NCBI RefSeq assembly: GCF_002849855.1
Contig: NZ_CP018616.1
Coordinates: 2,790,001-2,854,000 of the forward strand
DNA: 64,000 nt
Direction: 5' to 3'
Origin: Vibrio azureus
GTDB taxonomy: Bacteria; Pseudomonadota; Gammaproteobacteria; Enterobacterales; Vibrionaceae
The notes below the pieces were generated by a model. That model did no database searches and was not told the origin of the DNA. It saw only the letters and a list, made by a program, of their open reading frames with translations. A program made the position numbers and the translations under genes. Of this stretch, positions 26,889 through 37,925 are shown piece after piece. Position 1 is the first letter of the stretch. Every line of letters begins with the position of its first letter.

Positions 26889-27575
26889 TTATGCTGAAAC
26901 CGCTACGATATCCAGCAATTCTTTCAAGCTATCGGCAACAAAATCGGGGTTCGATTGCGCAATTGGCTCACCATGGTTGTAGCCATAAGTTAAACCAAAG
27001 GAGAGACAACCTGCATTCTTAGCCGCCAAAATATCATTTTTTGAGTCGCCAACCATCAGCATCTCACTCGATTGAATATGATGTTTTTCCATCAACCAAT
27101 TCAGGGCAACCGGATTGGGCTTTTTCTCAGCAAAAGCATCGCCACCCAAAACATCAACAAAATAACTCGCGATGCCATGCTGTTCTAGGATTTCAGGAAC
27201 AAACTTGGATGGCTTATTTGTGACTAGGGTCATGATGAATCCAGCTTGATGTAAACAGTCCAGAGTCTCTTTAACCGTCGGATAAAGGTGACTCAGCTTG
27301 TGGCCACTTTGCGCATAATAATCATCAAACAGAACGCGCGCTTTAGCACGTAACGTTTCAGAAAGTTCAGGATTAATCTGCAAACTTTGGCTTAAAACAC
27401 GCCCGATCAAAATATCAGCGCCATTACCAACGTAATCACGAACTTGATGCTCAGACACACTTGGAAAGCCTAAATCTTGCATTGTTTGCTGCGCAGCAAC
27501 CGCTAAATCAGGCACACTATCGAGTAACGTACCATCAAGGTCAAAGGCAATGAGTTTTATCGTATGCTGGGTCAT
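26889..27575 (-). CDS. gph: Phosphoglycolate phosphatase
   Basis: Gph hydrolyses 2-phosphoglycolate arising from DNA repair. The 228-residue HAD hydrolase has motif I FDLDGTLLDS (both Asp), motif II LVTNKPSKFV, the motif III lysine in EKKPNP and motif IV MVGDSKNDILAA. The ATG at 27575 aligns with known Gph; a start nine codons earlier is possible. In many relatives dam-rpe-gph-trpS run together; here rlmB, not rpe, lies upstream. Confidence 0.94.
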   Translation of the reverse strand: MTQHTIKLIAFDLDGTLLDSVPDLAVAAQQTMQDLGFPSVSEHQVRDYVGNGADILIGRVLSQSLQINPELSETLRAKARVLFDDYYAQSGHKLSHLYPTVKETLDCLHQAGFIMTLVTNKPSKFVPEILEQHGIASYFVDVLGGDAFAEKKPNPVALNWLMEKHHIQSSEMLMVGDSKNDILAAKNAGCLSFGLTYGYNHGEPIAQSNPDFVADSLKELLDIVAVSA

Positions 27576-27632
27576 AGTTTCTCTAGTTATTGCGTTACCC
27601 ATGTTAGTGCAAACATTAGGTATAAAAAATTA

Positions 27633-27658
27633 ACAAAGGATGGTCAACCATCCTTTGT
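27633..27658 (-). terminator. Intrinsic terminator of rlmB
   Basis: A perfect 11-bp inverted repeat (ACAAAGGATGG / CCATCCTTTGT) with a TCAA loop, followed on the minus strand by TAATTTTTTA, 62 bases past rlmB. Confidence 0.87.
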
Positions 27659-27720
27659 GATTAAGATTGCGACTCAACTTTGTTGCGTTTAATGACAAAG
27701 AAATCGCTCGTAATAATGGT

Positions 27721-28464
27721 CTATTTTGCTGTCAAACGTTGACGAACAGCTTCGAACAAACAGATACCTGATGCTACTGAAACATTTAAGCTTGATACGC
27801 TTCCTGCCATGGGGATCTTGATCAAGTCATCACACGTTTCTTTAGTAAGACGACGCATGCCGTCTCCCTCTGCCCCCATAACGATAGCTAAAGGCCCTGT
27901 CAGTTTCGCCTGATAGATATCATGAGTCGCTTCACCAGCCGTACCAACAAACCAAATACCTTGCTCTTGCAACGTACGCATGGTTCGAGCCAAATTCGTC
28001 ACCCGAACTAATGGCACAACCTCTGCCGCCCCACAGGCAACCTTGCTGACAGTCGCATTCATAGGCGCAGAGCGATCTTTAGGAACAATAATCGCAGCGA
28101 CACCAGCCGCATCCGCGTTTCTTAAACAAGCACCAAGATTATGGGGATCGGTCACACCGTCTAATATCAGTAACAACGGCGATTCATGCTGCGCTAAAAT
28201 GGCATCAATATCGTTTTCATTGAGCTGTTTTGCTGCTTTAACTCGCGCAATAATACCTTGGTGGTTAGCACCATTCGCTTTGTCATCCAGTGTCTTACGT
28301 GACATCTGTTGAATCGAAACGCCACATACTTGGAGATCATTTAAAATAGGCATCAAGCGTTCATCTTGACGACCTTTTAATACATATGCCTCAATAAAAC
28401 GCTCGGGTTCGCGCTCTAATACCGCTTTCACTGCGTGAATGCCGTAGATAAATTCGTTACTCAT
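27721..28464 (-). CDS. rlmB: 23S rRNA (guanosine-2'-O-)-methyltransferase RlmB
   Basis: RlmB methylates Gm2251 in the peptidyl-transferase P loop. The 247 residues have an N-terminal RNA-binding domain (to about 75) and a knotted SPOUT domain with the three motifs [30 protein letters not shown] and [18 protein letters not shown]. It is 91 bases downstream of rnr, the usual rnr-rlmB pair. Confidence 0.95.
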   Translation of the reverse strand: MSNEFIYGIHAVKAVLEREPERFIEAYVLKGRQDERLMPILNDLQVCGVSIQQMSRKTLDDKANGANHQGIIARVKAAKQLNENDIDAILAQHESPLLLILDGVTDPHNLGACLRNADAAGVAAIIVPKDRSAPMNATVSKVACGAAEVVPLVRVTNLARTMRTLQEQGIWFVGTAGEATHDIYQAKLTGPLAIVMGAEGDGMRRLTKETCDDLIKIPMAGSVSSLNVSVASGICLFEAVRQRLTAK

Positions 28465-28555
28465 TACTTAACCTGTTGTTCTGGTTATTTACTTGTGCCA
28501 ACCTCACCATAACACTCTAAACTCATCACACTCAAAAAGCACAATGCACGTCTGC

Positions 28556-31057
28556 TCATTGAGCATCATTTTTGCTGCGCTTGGTTTTTTGGGGCTTACT
28601 GTGAGGCTTTTTCTTACGTGCTTTCGTGACCTTAGGTTTCTTGGCACCATCACCGCGTTTTTTGCTCTTACCAGAGTGCTCCTCAGGTGTCGGCTCAGGA
28701 CGTTTAGTCGGCTCTAGCACTGGCAAAACACTTGGGTTCTTTTTGCTCTTGTCTGTAGAGCGGGTCGCTGCACGCTTTTTCTCTTTAGCTTTGCGTTTTG
28801 CTTCTGCCACACGCTTCTTGGCCGTCTTACCTACACCACGTAGCTTACGACTTGTTTCGATTAATTCAAAGTCAATTTGCTTATCATGTAGGTTAACCGC
28901 CAACACCTTCACTTTTACTGCATCACCCAAACGATAGATGTTACCGAAGCTCTCTCCGATAAGCCTTTGACCAATTGGGTCAAATTGATAATAGTCATTC
29001 GCTAAAGAAGAAATATGCACCAAACCATCAATATGAAGATCAGTTAAACGCACAAAGAAACCAAAGCTGGTGACATTAGCAATCACACCATCGAGCTCAT
29101 CACCGACATGATCTTGCATGTATTCACATTTCAACCAATCCGCGACTTCTCGTGTCGCATCATCAGCTCGGCGTTCTGTCATAGAACACTGCTCACCATA
29201 GAAATCCATGTCATCAAATGAATAATGGTATCCCCCCGTTGGTGTCCAGCGGTCTTGATTATGCCCTTGCTCTTTGGCGATTAAATATTTGATCGCACGA
29301 TGCAATAGTAAATCCGGGTAACGACGAATAGGTGAAGTAAAATGCGCGTAACGCTTCAAGGCCAAACCAAAGTGACCCGCATTATCTGCATTGTAAACGG
29401 CCTGCTTCATTGAACGCAGCAGCATTGTCTGAATCAGCTCTTTATCTTGGCGTTCTGCAATTTGTTTAACTAAATCAGCATAATCAGTGGGAGACGGCTC
29501 TAAACCACCTTTTAAGTCGAGGCCTAACTCACCGAGAAAATCTCTGAAGCCTTGCAAACGAAGCTCACCTGGTGATTCGTGGATACGATACAAGGCCGGC
29601 TCTTTGGCTTTTTCCACATAAGACGCTGACGCAATATTGGCGAGGATCATACACTCTTCGATGATCTTATGCGCATCATTACGAATGACGGGCTCTATGC
29701 TTTCAATCTTACGATCAGCATTAAAGATGAACTTCGCCTCTACGGTTTCGAACTCAATCGCACCACGATTATCACGAGCTGTTTTCAGCACTTTATACAT
29801 GCTATGCAGCTCTTCTAAATGTGGTACTAACGTATGGTATCGTATACGTAGCTCTTCATCGCCCTCAAGGATGGCACCGACTTTGCTGTAAGTTAAGCGA
29901 GCATGTGAGTTCATCACTGCTTCGTAGTGTTTATACCCCGATAGCTTACCAGTCTCAGAAATGGTCATTTCACACACCATACACAGGCGATCGACTTGTG
30001 GGTTTAGCGAACATAAACCATTCGATAGCACCTCTGGCAGCATAGGGACAACTTGTGATGGAAAGTATACCGAGTTACCACGATTAATGGCTTCTTTGTC
30101 CAATGCAGAATCCGGACGAACATAGTAACTGACATCCGCAATCGCTACCCACAGACGCCAACCACCACTCTTTTTCTTCTCACAGTAAACGGCATCATCA
30201 AAGTCACGCGCATCTTCACCGTCGATGGTCACCAGCGGCAGCTCACGTAGATCTACGCGGCCAACTTTCGCTTCTTCTGGTACTTCTTCACCCAAGTTTT
30301 CTATTTGCTTGTCAACCGCCTCTGGCCAATCATGAGGAATTTGGTGGGTACGAATAGCAATTTGCGTTTCCATGCCTGGCGCCATATTTTCGCCAAGAAC
30401 TTCAACAACCTTCCCCATCATACCTCTTGAGCGAGAGCCTCGATCGGTAATTTCAATCACTACAACGTTGCCCATACGAGCACCTGCTTTATGCTCATTG
30501 GGAATCAAAATATCTTGGCTGATACGTGAGTCATCTGCGACCACATAGGAGTAACCATACTCAAGAAAAAAGCGACCAACAATTTGGTTTTGACGCTCTT
30601 CTAGGACTCGTATTAAGCGGCCTTCACGACGTCCACGCTTGCTGTTCTCGGTCGGCTGAACCAAAACATAATCGCCATGGATAATGTGCTTCATTTGATG
30701 GTGAGGTAAGACAATATCATTATCCTTGCCGACACTGCCTTCTGGACGAACCCAGCCATGACCATCTTTGTGACCGATGACGTAGCCTTTGACCATTTCA
30801 AGCTTTTCAGGCAGTGCGTAGCATTGTCGGCGAGTAAATACCAACTGACCATCGCGCTCCATGGCTCTTAATCGACGGCGTAAACCTTCGTATTGTTCTT
30901 CGCCTTCCAACTTTAGTGCTTCAAATAAATCATTACGATTCATCGGCACACCCGCTTGAGTGAGAAAATCAATAATAAACTCGCGGCTGGGGATAGGGTT
31001 TTCGTAATTCTGGGATTCACGATCAGCAAAAGGATCGTTTGGCATATTGTCTGACAT
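28556..31057 (-). CDS. rnr: Ribonuclease R
   Basis: RNase R is a 3'-5' exoribonuclease that degrades structured RNA and takes part in rRNA quality control and trans-translation. The 833 residues contain an N-terminal winged helix and cold-shock domains, the RNB catalytic domain with [15 protein letters not shown], an S1 domain ([27 protein letters not shown]) and a very basic Lys-rich C-terminal tail. It follows nsrR, as in E. coli nsrR-rnr-rlmB. The ATG at 31057 is preferred over one two codons upstream. Confidence 0.96.
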   Translation of the reverse strand: MSDNMPNDPFADRESQNYENPIPSREFIIDFLTQAGVPMNRNDLFEALKLEGEEQYEGLRRRLRAMERDGQLVFTRRQCYALPEKLEMVKGYVIGHKDGHGWVRPEGSVGKDNDIVLPHHQMKHIIHGDYVLVQPTENSKRGRREGRLIRVLEERQNQIVGRFFLEYGYSYVVADDSRISQDILIPNEHKAGARMGNVVVIEITDRGSRSRGMMGKVVEVLGENMAPGMETQIAIRTHQIPHDWPEAVDKQIENLGEEVPEEAKVGRVDLRELPLVTIDGEDARDFDDAVYCEKKKSGGWRLWVAIADVSYYVRPDSALDKEAINRGNSVYFPSQVVPMLPEVLSNGLCSLNPQVDRLCMVCEMTISETGKLSGYKHYEAVMNSHARLTYSKVGAILEGDEELRIRYHTLVPHLEELHSMYKVLKTARDNRGAIEFETVEAKFIFNADRKIESIEPVIRNDAHKIIEECMILANIASASYVEKAKEPALYRIHESPGELRLQGFRDFLGELGLDLKGGLEPSPTDYADLVKQIAERQDKELIQTMLLRSMKQAVYNADNAGHFGLALKRYAHFTSPIRRYPDLLLHRAIKYLIAKEQGHNQDRWTPTGGYHYSFDDMDFYGEQCSMTERRADDATREVADWLKCEYMQDHVGDELDGVIANVTSFGFFVRLTDLHIDGLVHISSLANDYYQFDPIGQRLIGESFGNIYRLGDAVKVKVLAVNLHDKQIDFELIETSRKLRGVGKTAKKRVAEAKRKAKEKKRAATRSTDKSKKNPSVLPVLEPTKRPEPTPEEHSGKSKKRGDGAKKPKVTKARKKKPHSKPQKTKRSKNDAQ

Positions 31058-31177
31058 AGGCACGCCTATTTTGCAAGGAAGGTATAGAGCTAGTATATCT
31101 GACTCTCTTGATAACCTACAGAATTGCTTTGAAAAAAGAGGTCCTTGAAAGTCAAACGATCAAATATGAGTTTTATC

Positions 31178-31603
31178 TTACGGGCGGGCCAGAAGAATAA
31201 GAAGCTCTGAGTTATCATTAAGCAAGTCGGCGATAGTACAGTTATCTAACTCAGTTAAAAATGCCATCTTCGCTTTCGCCAACTTACTTTTTAAACGACA
31301 AGCAGGAGTAATATGGCATGCCTCGACAGAACAGTTAAGCAGTTCTAATGGTTCTAGATCGCGTACAACTTGCCCTACGAGAATATCATTGGCAGGTTTC
31401 ATAATACGAATTCCACCATTTTTACCACGTACCGTTTGTATATAACCAAGGTGACCCAAACGGTTAATCACTTTGACCATATGATTACGAGAAACACCAA
31501 ATAAATTGGTGACTTCCGTAATATTGGTTAACTCATCTTTCGGCAATGAAGCCAAAAAAAGCAGTGTTCTGATTGCATAATCAGTAAAGCTCGTTAATTG
31601 CAT
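31178..31603 (-). CDS. nsrR: Nitric-oxide-sensing repressor NsrR (Rrf2 family)
   Basis: NsrR carries an iron-sulfur cluster that reacts with NO, releasing repression of NO-defence genes. The 141 residues have an N-terminal winged helix-turn-helix ([32 protein letters not shown]) and three clustered cysteines ([14 protein letters not shown]) as cluster ligands. It is divergent from hmp, its classic target, and upstream of rnr. Confidence 0.94.
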   Translation of the reverse strand: MQLTSFTDYAIRTLLFLASLPKDELTNITEVTNLFGVSRNHMVKVINRLGHLGYIQTVRGKNGGIRIMKPANDILVGQVVRDLEPLELLNCSVEACHITPACRLKSKLAKAKMAFLTELDNCTIADLLNDNSELLILLARP

Positions 31604-31673
31604 TTTTTACTCCTCTATACGCAATATTGTAAATCTTTCCTTGAAAAAAAGATACATTTGCGGTACAACTTTA

Positions 31674-31696
31674 AACATACATTAAGAATGCAACTT
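31674..31696. promoter_or_regulatory. Candidate NsrR operator in the nsrR-hmp gap
   Basis: An imperfect inverted repeat with arms AACATACATT and AATGCAACTT, ending 15 bases before the hmp ATG. It agrees with the NsrR palindrome as I recall it (AAGATGCATTT and its complement) at about 18 of 23 positions. A second half-site AAGATACATTTG lies just upstream at 31649-31660. Confidence 0.5.
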
Positions 31697-31711
31697 TAAT
31701 AGGACACCATT

Positions 31712-32896
31712 ATGCTCAGTCAAAAAACCATTGATACCGTGAAAGCAACTGCACCACTTTTAGCGGAAACAGGCCCAAAGTTAACCGCACACTTTTACGA
31801 TCGTCTCTTCACTCATAATCCTGAGTTAAAAGATATTTTCAACATGAGCAACCAAAGAAATGGTGATCAACGCGAAGCACTTTTCAATGCGATCTGTGCA
31901 TACGCAACCAATATTGACAACCTACCAGCACTATTGGGCGCAGTAGAAAAAATCGCTCATAAACATAGCAGCTTTCTTATTACACAAGACCAGTATCAAG
32001 TGGTGGGTTCACACTTACTTGCCACTATTGATGAACTTTTTTCTCCTGGTCAAGACGTATTAGACGCATGGGCAGAAGCTTATGGTGTACTAGCTAATGT
32101 ATTCATTCAGCGTGAAGAGCAAATCTACCAAGAAAAAGAAGCAAAAGCAGGTGGATGGCGTGGCCTACGCGAGTTTGAGTTAATTGCTAAGCAACCAGAA
32201 AGTGAGCATATTTGTAGCTTTGTTTTCAAACCAACCGATGGCAAAGCAGTATCGGCCTACAAACCAGGTCAGTACCTAGGTATTTACATCAACAGCGATA
32301 AATTTGAAAACCAAGAAATTCGTCAATACAGCCTTTCTTCTGCAGTTCAAGAAGATACATACCGTATCTCAGTAAAACGCGAAGCGGAAGGTAAAGTGTC
32401 TAATTACCTGCACGATAACCTGCACATTGGCGATACAGTGAAGTTAGCGGCGCCTGCTGGCGACTTCTTTATGGATGTTGCTGAAAACACACCAGTAGTC
32501 CTTGTTTCTGCAGGTGTCGGTCTAACACCAACACTGTCAATGCTAGAAAGCTTAACCCAGCATCAAGCGTCTGTAACTTGGGTACACGCGGCTGAAAATA
32601 GTCAACAACATGCTTTCAAACAGCACGTTAATCAGCTAGTAAGTACCAAAGAGAATATGAACTCACACGTTTGGTACAGCCAGCCAGCGGCCGAAGATAA
32701 GCTTGGTGCCGATTTTGACTTCACCGGTTTTGTCGACTTAAAACAAATTGAAGCAGCACTTAAGCAAGACAATGTTCAAGTTTACTTCTGTGGTCCAGTT
32801 GGATTTATGCAGCACATTGCAAAACAGCTGCTTGAATTAGGTGTGCCAGAAACACAATTCCACTACGAATGTTTTGGCCCACACAAAGTGGTATAA
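31712..32896 (+). CDS. hmp: Flavohaemoprotein, nitric oxide dioxygenase
   Basis: Hmp converts NO to nitrate using O2 and NAD(P)H. The 394 residues have a globin domain (about 1-138, with proximal His in [10 protein letters not shown]), an FAD domain (about 150-255, with RQYSLSS) and an NAD domain ([21 protein letters not shown]). The neighbour nsrR and the candidate operator upstream point to NO-dependent induction. Confidence 0.97.
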   Translation: MLSQKTIDTVKATAPLLAETGPKLTAHFYDRLFTHNPELKDIFNMSNQRNGDQREALFNAICAYATNIDNLPALLGAVEKIAHKHSSFLITQDQYQVVGSHLLATIDELFSPGQDVLDAWAEAYGVLANVFIQREEQIYQEKEAKAGGWRGLREFELIAKQPESEHICSFVFKPTDGKAVSAYKPGQYLGIYINSDKFENQEIRQYSLSSAVQEDTYRISVKREAEGKVSNYLHDNLHIGDTVKLAAPAGDFFMDVAENTPVVLVSAGVGLTPTLSMLESLTQHQASVTWVHAAENSQQHAFKQHVNQLVSTKENMNSHVWYSQPAAEDKLGADFDFTGFVDLKQIEAALKQDNVQVYFCGPVGFMQHIAKQLLELGVPETQFHYECFGPHKVV

Positions 32897-32953
32897 CGAT
32901 AAAGTTAATCTCACAACAATAGCGTTAACTTAAAAGCAATTTAGAGTTAATTT

Positions 32954-32988
32954 AATAATAAAGCCCACATTTTGTGGGCTTTATTATT
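32954..32988. terminator. Bidirectional terminator between hmp and motX
   Basis: A perfect inverted repeat of up to 16 bp (AATAATAAAGCCCACA / TGTGGGCTTTATTATT) with a 3-base loop between two converging genes; A/T-rich arms provide U runs both ways. Confidence 0.92.
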
Positions 32989-33010
32989 TTTGTCATTAAG
33001 TAATCGATAC

Positions 33011-33646
33011 TTACCAAAAGCTATCACGACGCTTTGCTCGAGCAATAATATTTTGTGGCATGCGTTGCTCTAAACCATTTCTTAAGACGGAAATACGTTT
33101 ATGCTTTCTTTTATCTGCCGTCACCGAATTATAGAGCCAACGATAGGCATCCTCATAATCTAGCGGACTGCCGTAATCTCGTAATAACAATTCAGCAAGG
33201 TGAATACGTGCATTTAAATTTCCCATCGCTGCAGCTTCGCGAAGGTAAGGTATCGCGCGTTCTTTATCCTGCTGGACCAAAGTTCCGCGAGAGTAGTAGC
33301 GACCGAGCTGCTCTAAAGCAACAGGCAAACCTTGTTGCGCTGCGTTTTCCATATAGTACAAGCCTAAAGCTACGTCTTTTTCTACACAGACTCCCCACGC
33401 TAACATATCTCCGTAGAGAAACTCATAGGAAGGCAAACTAATGCGTGTTGCGCGTGCAACAATATCTTCTACCAACTGGCAGTTATCAGCACGCACGCGT
33501 GCAAGGTGCTTGTTTTGTTCTATTAGCTTAATGAGCTCAGCTTCGGTATATATAGGCACAGGTGCGCCTACATCAGCAAGACTTGCTTGCACCGATGTCG
33601 CACTCAGCATCAATAACAGTGAAGCTGCCACTGTCTTTAACTTCAT
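33011..33646 (-). CDS. motX: Sodium-type polar flagellar protein MotX
   Basis: MotX forms, with MotY, the T ring that holds the sodium-driven PomAB stator in the polar flagellum. The 211-residue protein has a signal peptide (MKLKTVAASLLLMLSATSVQA) and Sel1-type repeats (GLYYMENAAQQGLPVALEQLGRYY, AIPYLREAAAMGNLNARIHLAE). It matches Vibrio MotX along its whole length. A longer frame upstream is open but the signal peptide fixes the start at ATG 33646. A sigma-28 promoter lies 66 bases upstream. Confidence 0.95.
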   Translation of the reverse strand: MKLKTVAASLLLMLSATSVQASLADVGAPVPIYTEAELIKLIEQNKHLARVRADNCQLVEDIVARATRISLPSYEFLYGDMLAWGVCVEKDVALGLYYMENAAQQGLPVALEQLGRYYSRGTLVQQDKERAIPYLREAAAMGNLNARIHLAELLLRDYGSPLDYEDAYRWLYNSVTADKRKHKRISVLRNGLEQRMPQNIIARAKRRDSFW

Positions 33647-33711
33647 AATTGCGCTCTGTAAGGTCTCTGATAAATCAAAGATCACCGTAGGATCTCCGAC
33701 GCTTGATAACC

Positions 33712-33738
33712 TTATCGGCAAAAAGCCGTCAAGCTTTA
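33712..33738 (-). promoter_or_regulatory. Sigma-28 (FliA) promoter of motX
   Basis: Read on the minus strand: TAAA, exactly 15 bases, then GCCGATAA. This matches the flagellar sigma-28 consensus at every fixed position. It lies between the purA terminator and motX. Confidence 0.85.
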
Positions 33739-33829
33739 GACAATTTTTGCCTGCGATGATGATTTGGCGGCAAAAGTTTGCCTCCACTTCACCAGCCTTA
33801 ATAAAGCAAACTGACAACTTCAGATACAA

Positions 33830-33855
33830 AAAAACCGGCTTATTCGCCGGTTTTT
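33830..33855 (-). terminator. Intrinsic terminator of purA
   Basis: A 10-bp inverted repeat (AAAAACCGGC / GCCGGTTTTT) with a 6-base loop and further T on the minus strand, 16 bases beyond the purA stop. It isolates motX from purA. Confidence 0.9.
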
Positions 33856-33870
33856 ATTACTCAAGATTGA

Positions 33871-35208
<1,338 letters not shown>

Positions 35209-35218
35209 TTAAAAATGG

Positions 35219-35227
35219 ATTCTAGCA
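35219..35227 (-). promoter_or_regulatory. Candidate extended -10 promoter of purA
   Basis: TGCTAGAAT on the minus strand is an extended -10 element, 32 bases upstream of the purA ATG. No strong -35 was found at 16-18 bases, which is acceptable for extended -10 promoters. Confidence 0.4.
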
Positions 35228-35361
35228 CCGAATCATCTTCCTTGCAGTCATTTTTTGTTCACAGTCTTAATAGTTTGATAATAAACCAACCAATTTTGTC
35301 CATTTCTAAATCACTACATCACTGATAATATTTACTTTTCTTTAATAGATTGGAATGCAAA

Positions 35362-35547
35362 ATGACAGGTTCTCTTTGGTTAGCGATTGGGTTGGTCTTA
35401 ATTGTCGAGGGGCTTGGGCCTTTGGTTGCTCCTGACGGCTGGCGTAAAATGATCACACAATTAAGCAAGCAACCCGATAATCAACTGCGCCGAGTCGGTG
35501 GATGCTTAGTCGTTGCAGGAACCATCATTGCCATCATGATGAGCTAG
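35362..35547 (+). CDS. yjeT: DUF2065 family small membrane protein YjeT
   Basis: A 61-residue protein with two membrane helices (SLWLAIGLVLIVEGLGPLVAP and VGGCLVVAGTIIAIMM) joined by a polar loop WRKMITQLSKQPDNQLRR. This matches E. coli YjeT; its function is unknown. In E. coli it lies between hflC and purA on the same strand; here it lies between the same genes but on the opposite strand. The ATG at 35362 is preferred to an in-frame TTG at 35350. Confidence 0.85.
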   Translation: MTGSLWLAIGLVLIVEGLGPLVAPDGWRKMITQLSKQPDNQLRRVGGCLVVAGTIIAIMMS

Positions 35548-35627
35548 CCCTTAACTCCACTAATGACACTCTCCCCCGAGAACCTGTGATTTTTCGAACC
35601 AATTTTTTCAGTGAATAATCAGGTATA

Positions 35628-35654
35628 AAAAAGGCTCCAAACTGGAGCCTTTTT
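35628..35654. terminator. Bidirectional terminator between yjeT and hflC
   Basis: A perfect 12-bp inverted repeat (AAAAAGGCTCCA / TGGAGCCTTTTT) with a 3-base loop between converging genes. Confidence 0.92.
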
Positions 35655-35694
35655 GTCATCGGTATTTGATGTAAAAGTCGAGTCTCAACTCTGC

Positions 35695-36675
35695 TTACTT
35701 AACTGCAGCGCCTTTGGCGTTATTCATGTACTGGAAGAACTCACTCTTTGGATCCAGAACTAGCATATCACTCTTAGAATTGAATGATTTCTCATAAGCC
35801 TTCAAAGAACGTAAGAAAGTGAAGAACTCAGGATCTTTGCTGTACGCTTGTGAGTAGATTTTTGTCGCTTCCGCATCAGCTTCACCGCGTGTCACTCGCG
35901 CTGTTTTATCCGCTTCAGCAAGAATTTTTGCCACTTCAAGCTCAGCTTGTGCACGAATAACTTCCGCTTTTTCTCGGCCTTGAGAACGGAACTTACGCGC
36001 AACGGACTCACGCTCTGCTCTCATACGGCGGTAAATAGACTCACTGATTTCATCAGGTAGGTTGATTTTCTTAATACGGAAATCAACTACGCGAACCCCT
36101 AAGTCTTTCATCGCACTTTTACGAGTGTCGTTCAGTACTTCAGACATGATTAAGTCACGTTCACCATCAATTTCTAGTGCTTTCAATGCTGCTTCTGTGG
36201 TGAGATCATCTTCTACTTTCCCAACCAGCTCTTGGCTCTTTTTGCGTGGCCCAGAAATGATTTGCTTAATCTCACGAGAACCAATCTCAGAACGCAAGAC
36301 ATCTGTCACTTTACGTTCCAATAGCGCTTCAGCGGTTAGTGCGTTGCCACCACCAGTCGCAAGATAGTAACGACCGAAATCTTCAATACGCCATTTAACG
36401 TATGAATCAATGATAACGTCTTTTTTCTCAGAAGTGACAAATCGATCAGCTCGCCCATCCATCGTTTGAATACGCGCATCCAATTGCTTCACACTATCAA
36501 ACAATGGCATCTTAAAGTGCAAACCAGGACTATAAATACGCGTGGCGTCATTGTTGTCTTTTAAGACACGACCAAATCGAACCACAATGCCACGTTCTCC
36601 CTCAGGGATAACGAACAGTGACATCAACATCAAAGCTAGAGCGATGATCAGTACAGGGATCATTAACTTACGCAT
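35695..36675 (-). CDS. hflC: HflC, modulator of the FtsH protease
   Basis: HflC and HflK build a large periplasmic-facing cage around FtsH and limit its attack on membrane proteins. The 326 residues have one N-terminal membrane helix (MIPVLIIALALMLMSLFVIPEGERGIVVRFGRV) and an SPFH/band-7 domain, then a helical region (EKAEVIRAQAELEVAKILAEADKTA). It starts 2 bases after hflK ends, so the two are co-translated. Confidence 0.95.
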   Translation of the reverse strand: MRKLMIPVLIIALALMLMSLFVIPEGERGIVVRFGRVLKDNNDATRIYSPGLHFKMPLFDSVKQLDARIQTMDGRADRFVTSEKKDVIIDSYVKWRIEDFGRYYLATGGGNALTAEALLERKVTDVLRSEIGSREIKQIISGPRKKSQELVGKVEDDLTTEAALKALEIDGERDLIMSEVLNDTRKSAMKDLGVRVVDFRIKKINLPDEISESIYRRMRAERESVARKFRSQGREKAEVIRAQAELEVAKILAEADKTARVTRGEADAEATKIYSQAYSKDPEFFTFLRSLKAYEKSFNSKSDMLVLDPKSEFFQYMNNAKGAAVK

Positions 36676-36677
36676 TC

Positions 36678-37880
36678 TTAGTATCTCCCTTGGCGTGTAC
36701 TTGTTGAGCGAGATGGTGTATTCGTTGTACTGTTAGTAACCTGAGATTCCAACTCAATTTTGTCGTAAGTCGAAGACGAGCTTGATTTACGTTTTGTTTG
36801 TGTTTTTCCATCTTGACCAACAAGTTTGTCGATCGGTAGATACAACATGTTACCAGTAGACTCAGAATCAATAAGCACTTTCGATGTGTTTGAGTACACC
36901 TCTTCCATTGCATCAAGGTACAAACGGTCACGAGTTACTTCAGGAGCCGCTTGATATTCTGGCAACAGTTTTTCAAACTGTGCTACTTGACCCAGAGCTT
37001 CATTCGTTACTCGTTCACTGTAACCTTGCGCTTCTTTCTTCAATCGTTCAGCACGACCTGTTGCTTTAGGAAGAATATCATTGCTGTATGCTTCTGCTTC
37101 ACGTTCAAAACGCTCTTCATCCTCACGAGCAGCAATAGCATCATCAAATGCGTCTTTTACCTGCTCGGGTGGGCGAGCGGATTGGAAGTTTACATCAACA
37201 ATGACTAAACCCATGTCATAGTTATCGATAATCTGATTCAGAGTTTCCTGGGTACTTTGACGGATCTGTTGGCGACCACTAGTCAAAATACTGTCCATCA
37301 AGGAATCACCGATAACAGCACGAAGCGCCGAGTCTGTCGCTTGACGTAAGCTGTCATCCGCATTGGTGACGCGGTATAAATATTTATACGGATCAGCCAC
37401 ACGATATTGTACATCCATTGAGACTGTCACTACGTTTTCATCCTTGGTCAGCATGAGACCAGAAGCACGCAACGAACGAATCGCTTGTACGTTTACAGCT
37501 CGATATTCATCAATAAAACGAGGACGCCAGTTCAGACCAGGTTCGACGACGACCTCGGGTTCGTATTTACCTAAACGTAAGATGATACCTTGCTCAGCTT
37601 CACCAATGGTGTAAAAACCAGCGAAGAACCAAACAGCAATCGAGATAGCGGCAATGACACCAAACCCAATCGCACCACTCCCGCCACCGGAGGAACTACC
37701 ACCACCTTTTTTACCGAATTTACCACCTAACTTTTGACTCAGTTTGTTAAAGACTTCATCAAGATCTGGTGGACCTTGTTCCCGTCCACCAGGACGTTGG
37801 CTACCACGATCATTATTACCCCATGGGTCCTTATCGCGGCCATTGTTGCCGTTGTTATTTCCAGGCTCATTCCACGCCAT
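36678..37880 (-). CDS. hflK: HflK, modulator of the FtsH protease
   Basis: Partner of HflC in the FtsH-HflKC supercomplex. The 400 residues begin with a cytoplasmic Gly/Asn-rich stretch (GNNNGNNGRDKDPWGNND), then a glycine/serine linker, one membrane helix (near residues 70-90), the SPFH domain (AEQGIILRLGKYEPEVVVEPGLNWRP) and a helical C-terminal part ending in a Ser/Thr-rich tail. It lies 45 bases after hflX. Confidence 0.95.
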   Translation of the reverse strand: MAWNEPGNNNGNNGRDKDPWGNNDRGSQRPGGREQGPPDLDEVFNKLSQKLGGKFGKKGGGSSSGGGSGAIGFGVIAAISIAVWFFAGFYTIGEAEQGIILRLGKYEPEVVVEPGLNWRPRFIDEYRAVNVQAIRSLRASGLMLTKDENVVTVSMDVQYRVADPYKYLYRVTNADDSLRQATDSALRAVIGDSLMDSILTSGRQQIRQSTQETLNQIIDNYDMGLVIVDVNFQSARPPEQVKDAFDDAIAAREDEERFEREAEAYSNDILPKATGRAERLKKEAQGYSERVTNEALGQVAQFEKLLPEYQAAPEVTRDRLYLDAMEEVYSNTSKVLIDSESTGNMLYLPIDKLVGQDGKTQTKRKSSSSSTYDKIELESQVTNSTTNTPSRSTSTRQGRY

Positions 37881-37925
37881 TAGAAAGCTCCATCATTTGA
37901 TATGACGTTATACTGTAGCAGTCCT

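Noticed and set aside
33647..33829. 61-residue N-terminal extension of MotX
   Set aside because: It would bury the signal peptide and would span the sigma-28 promoter.
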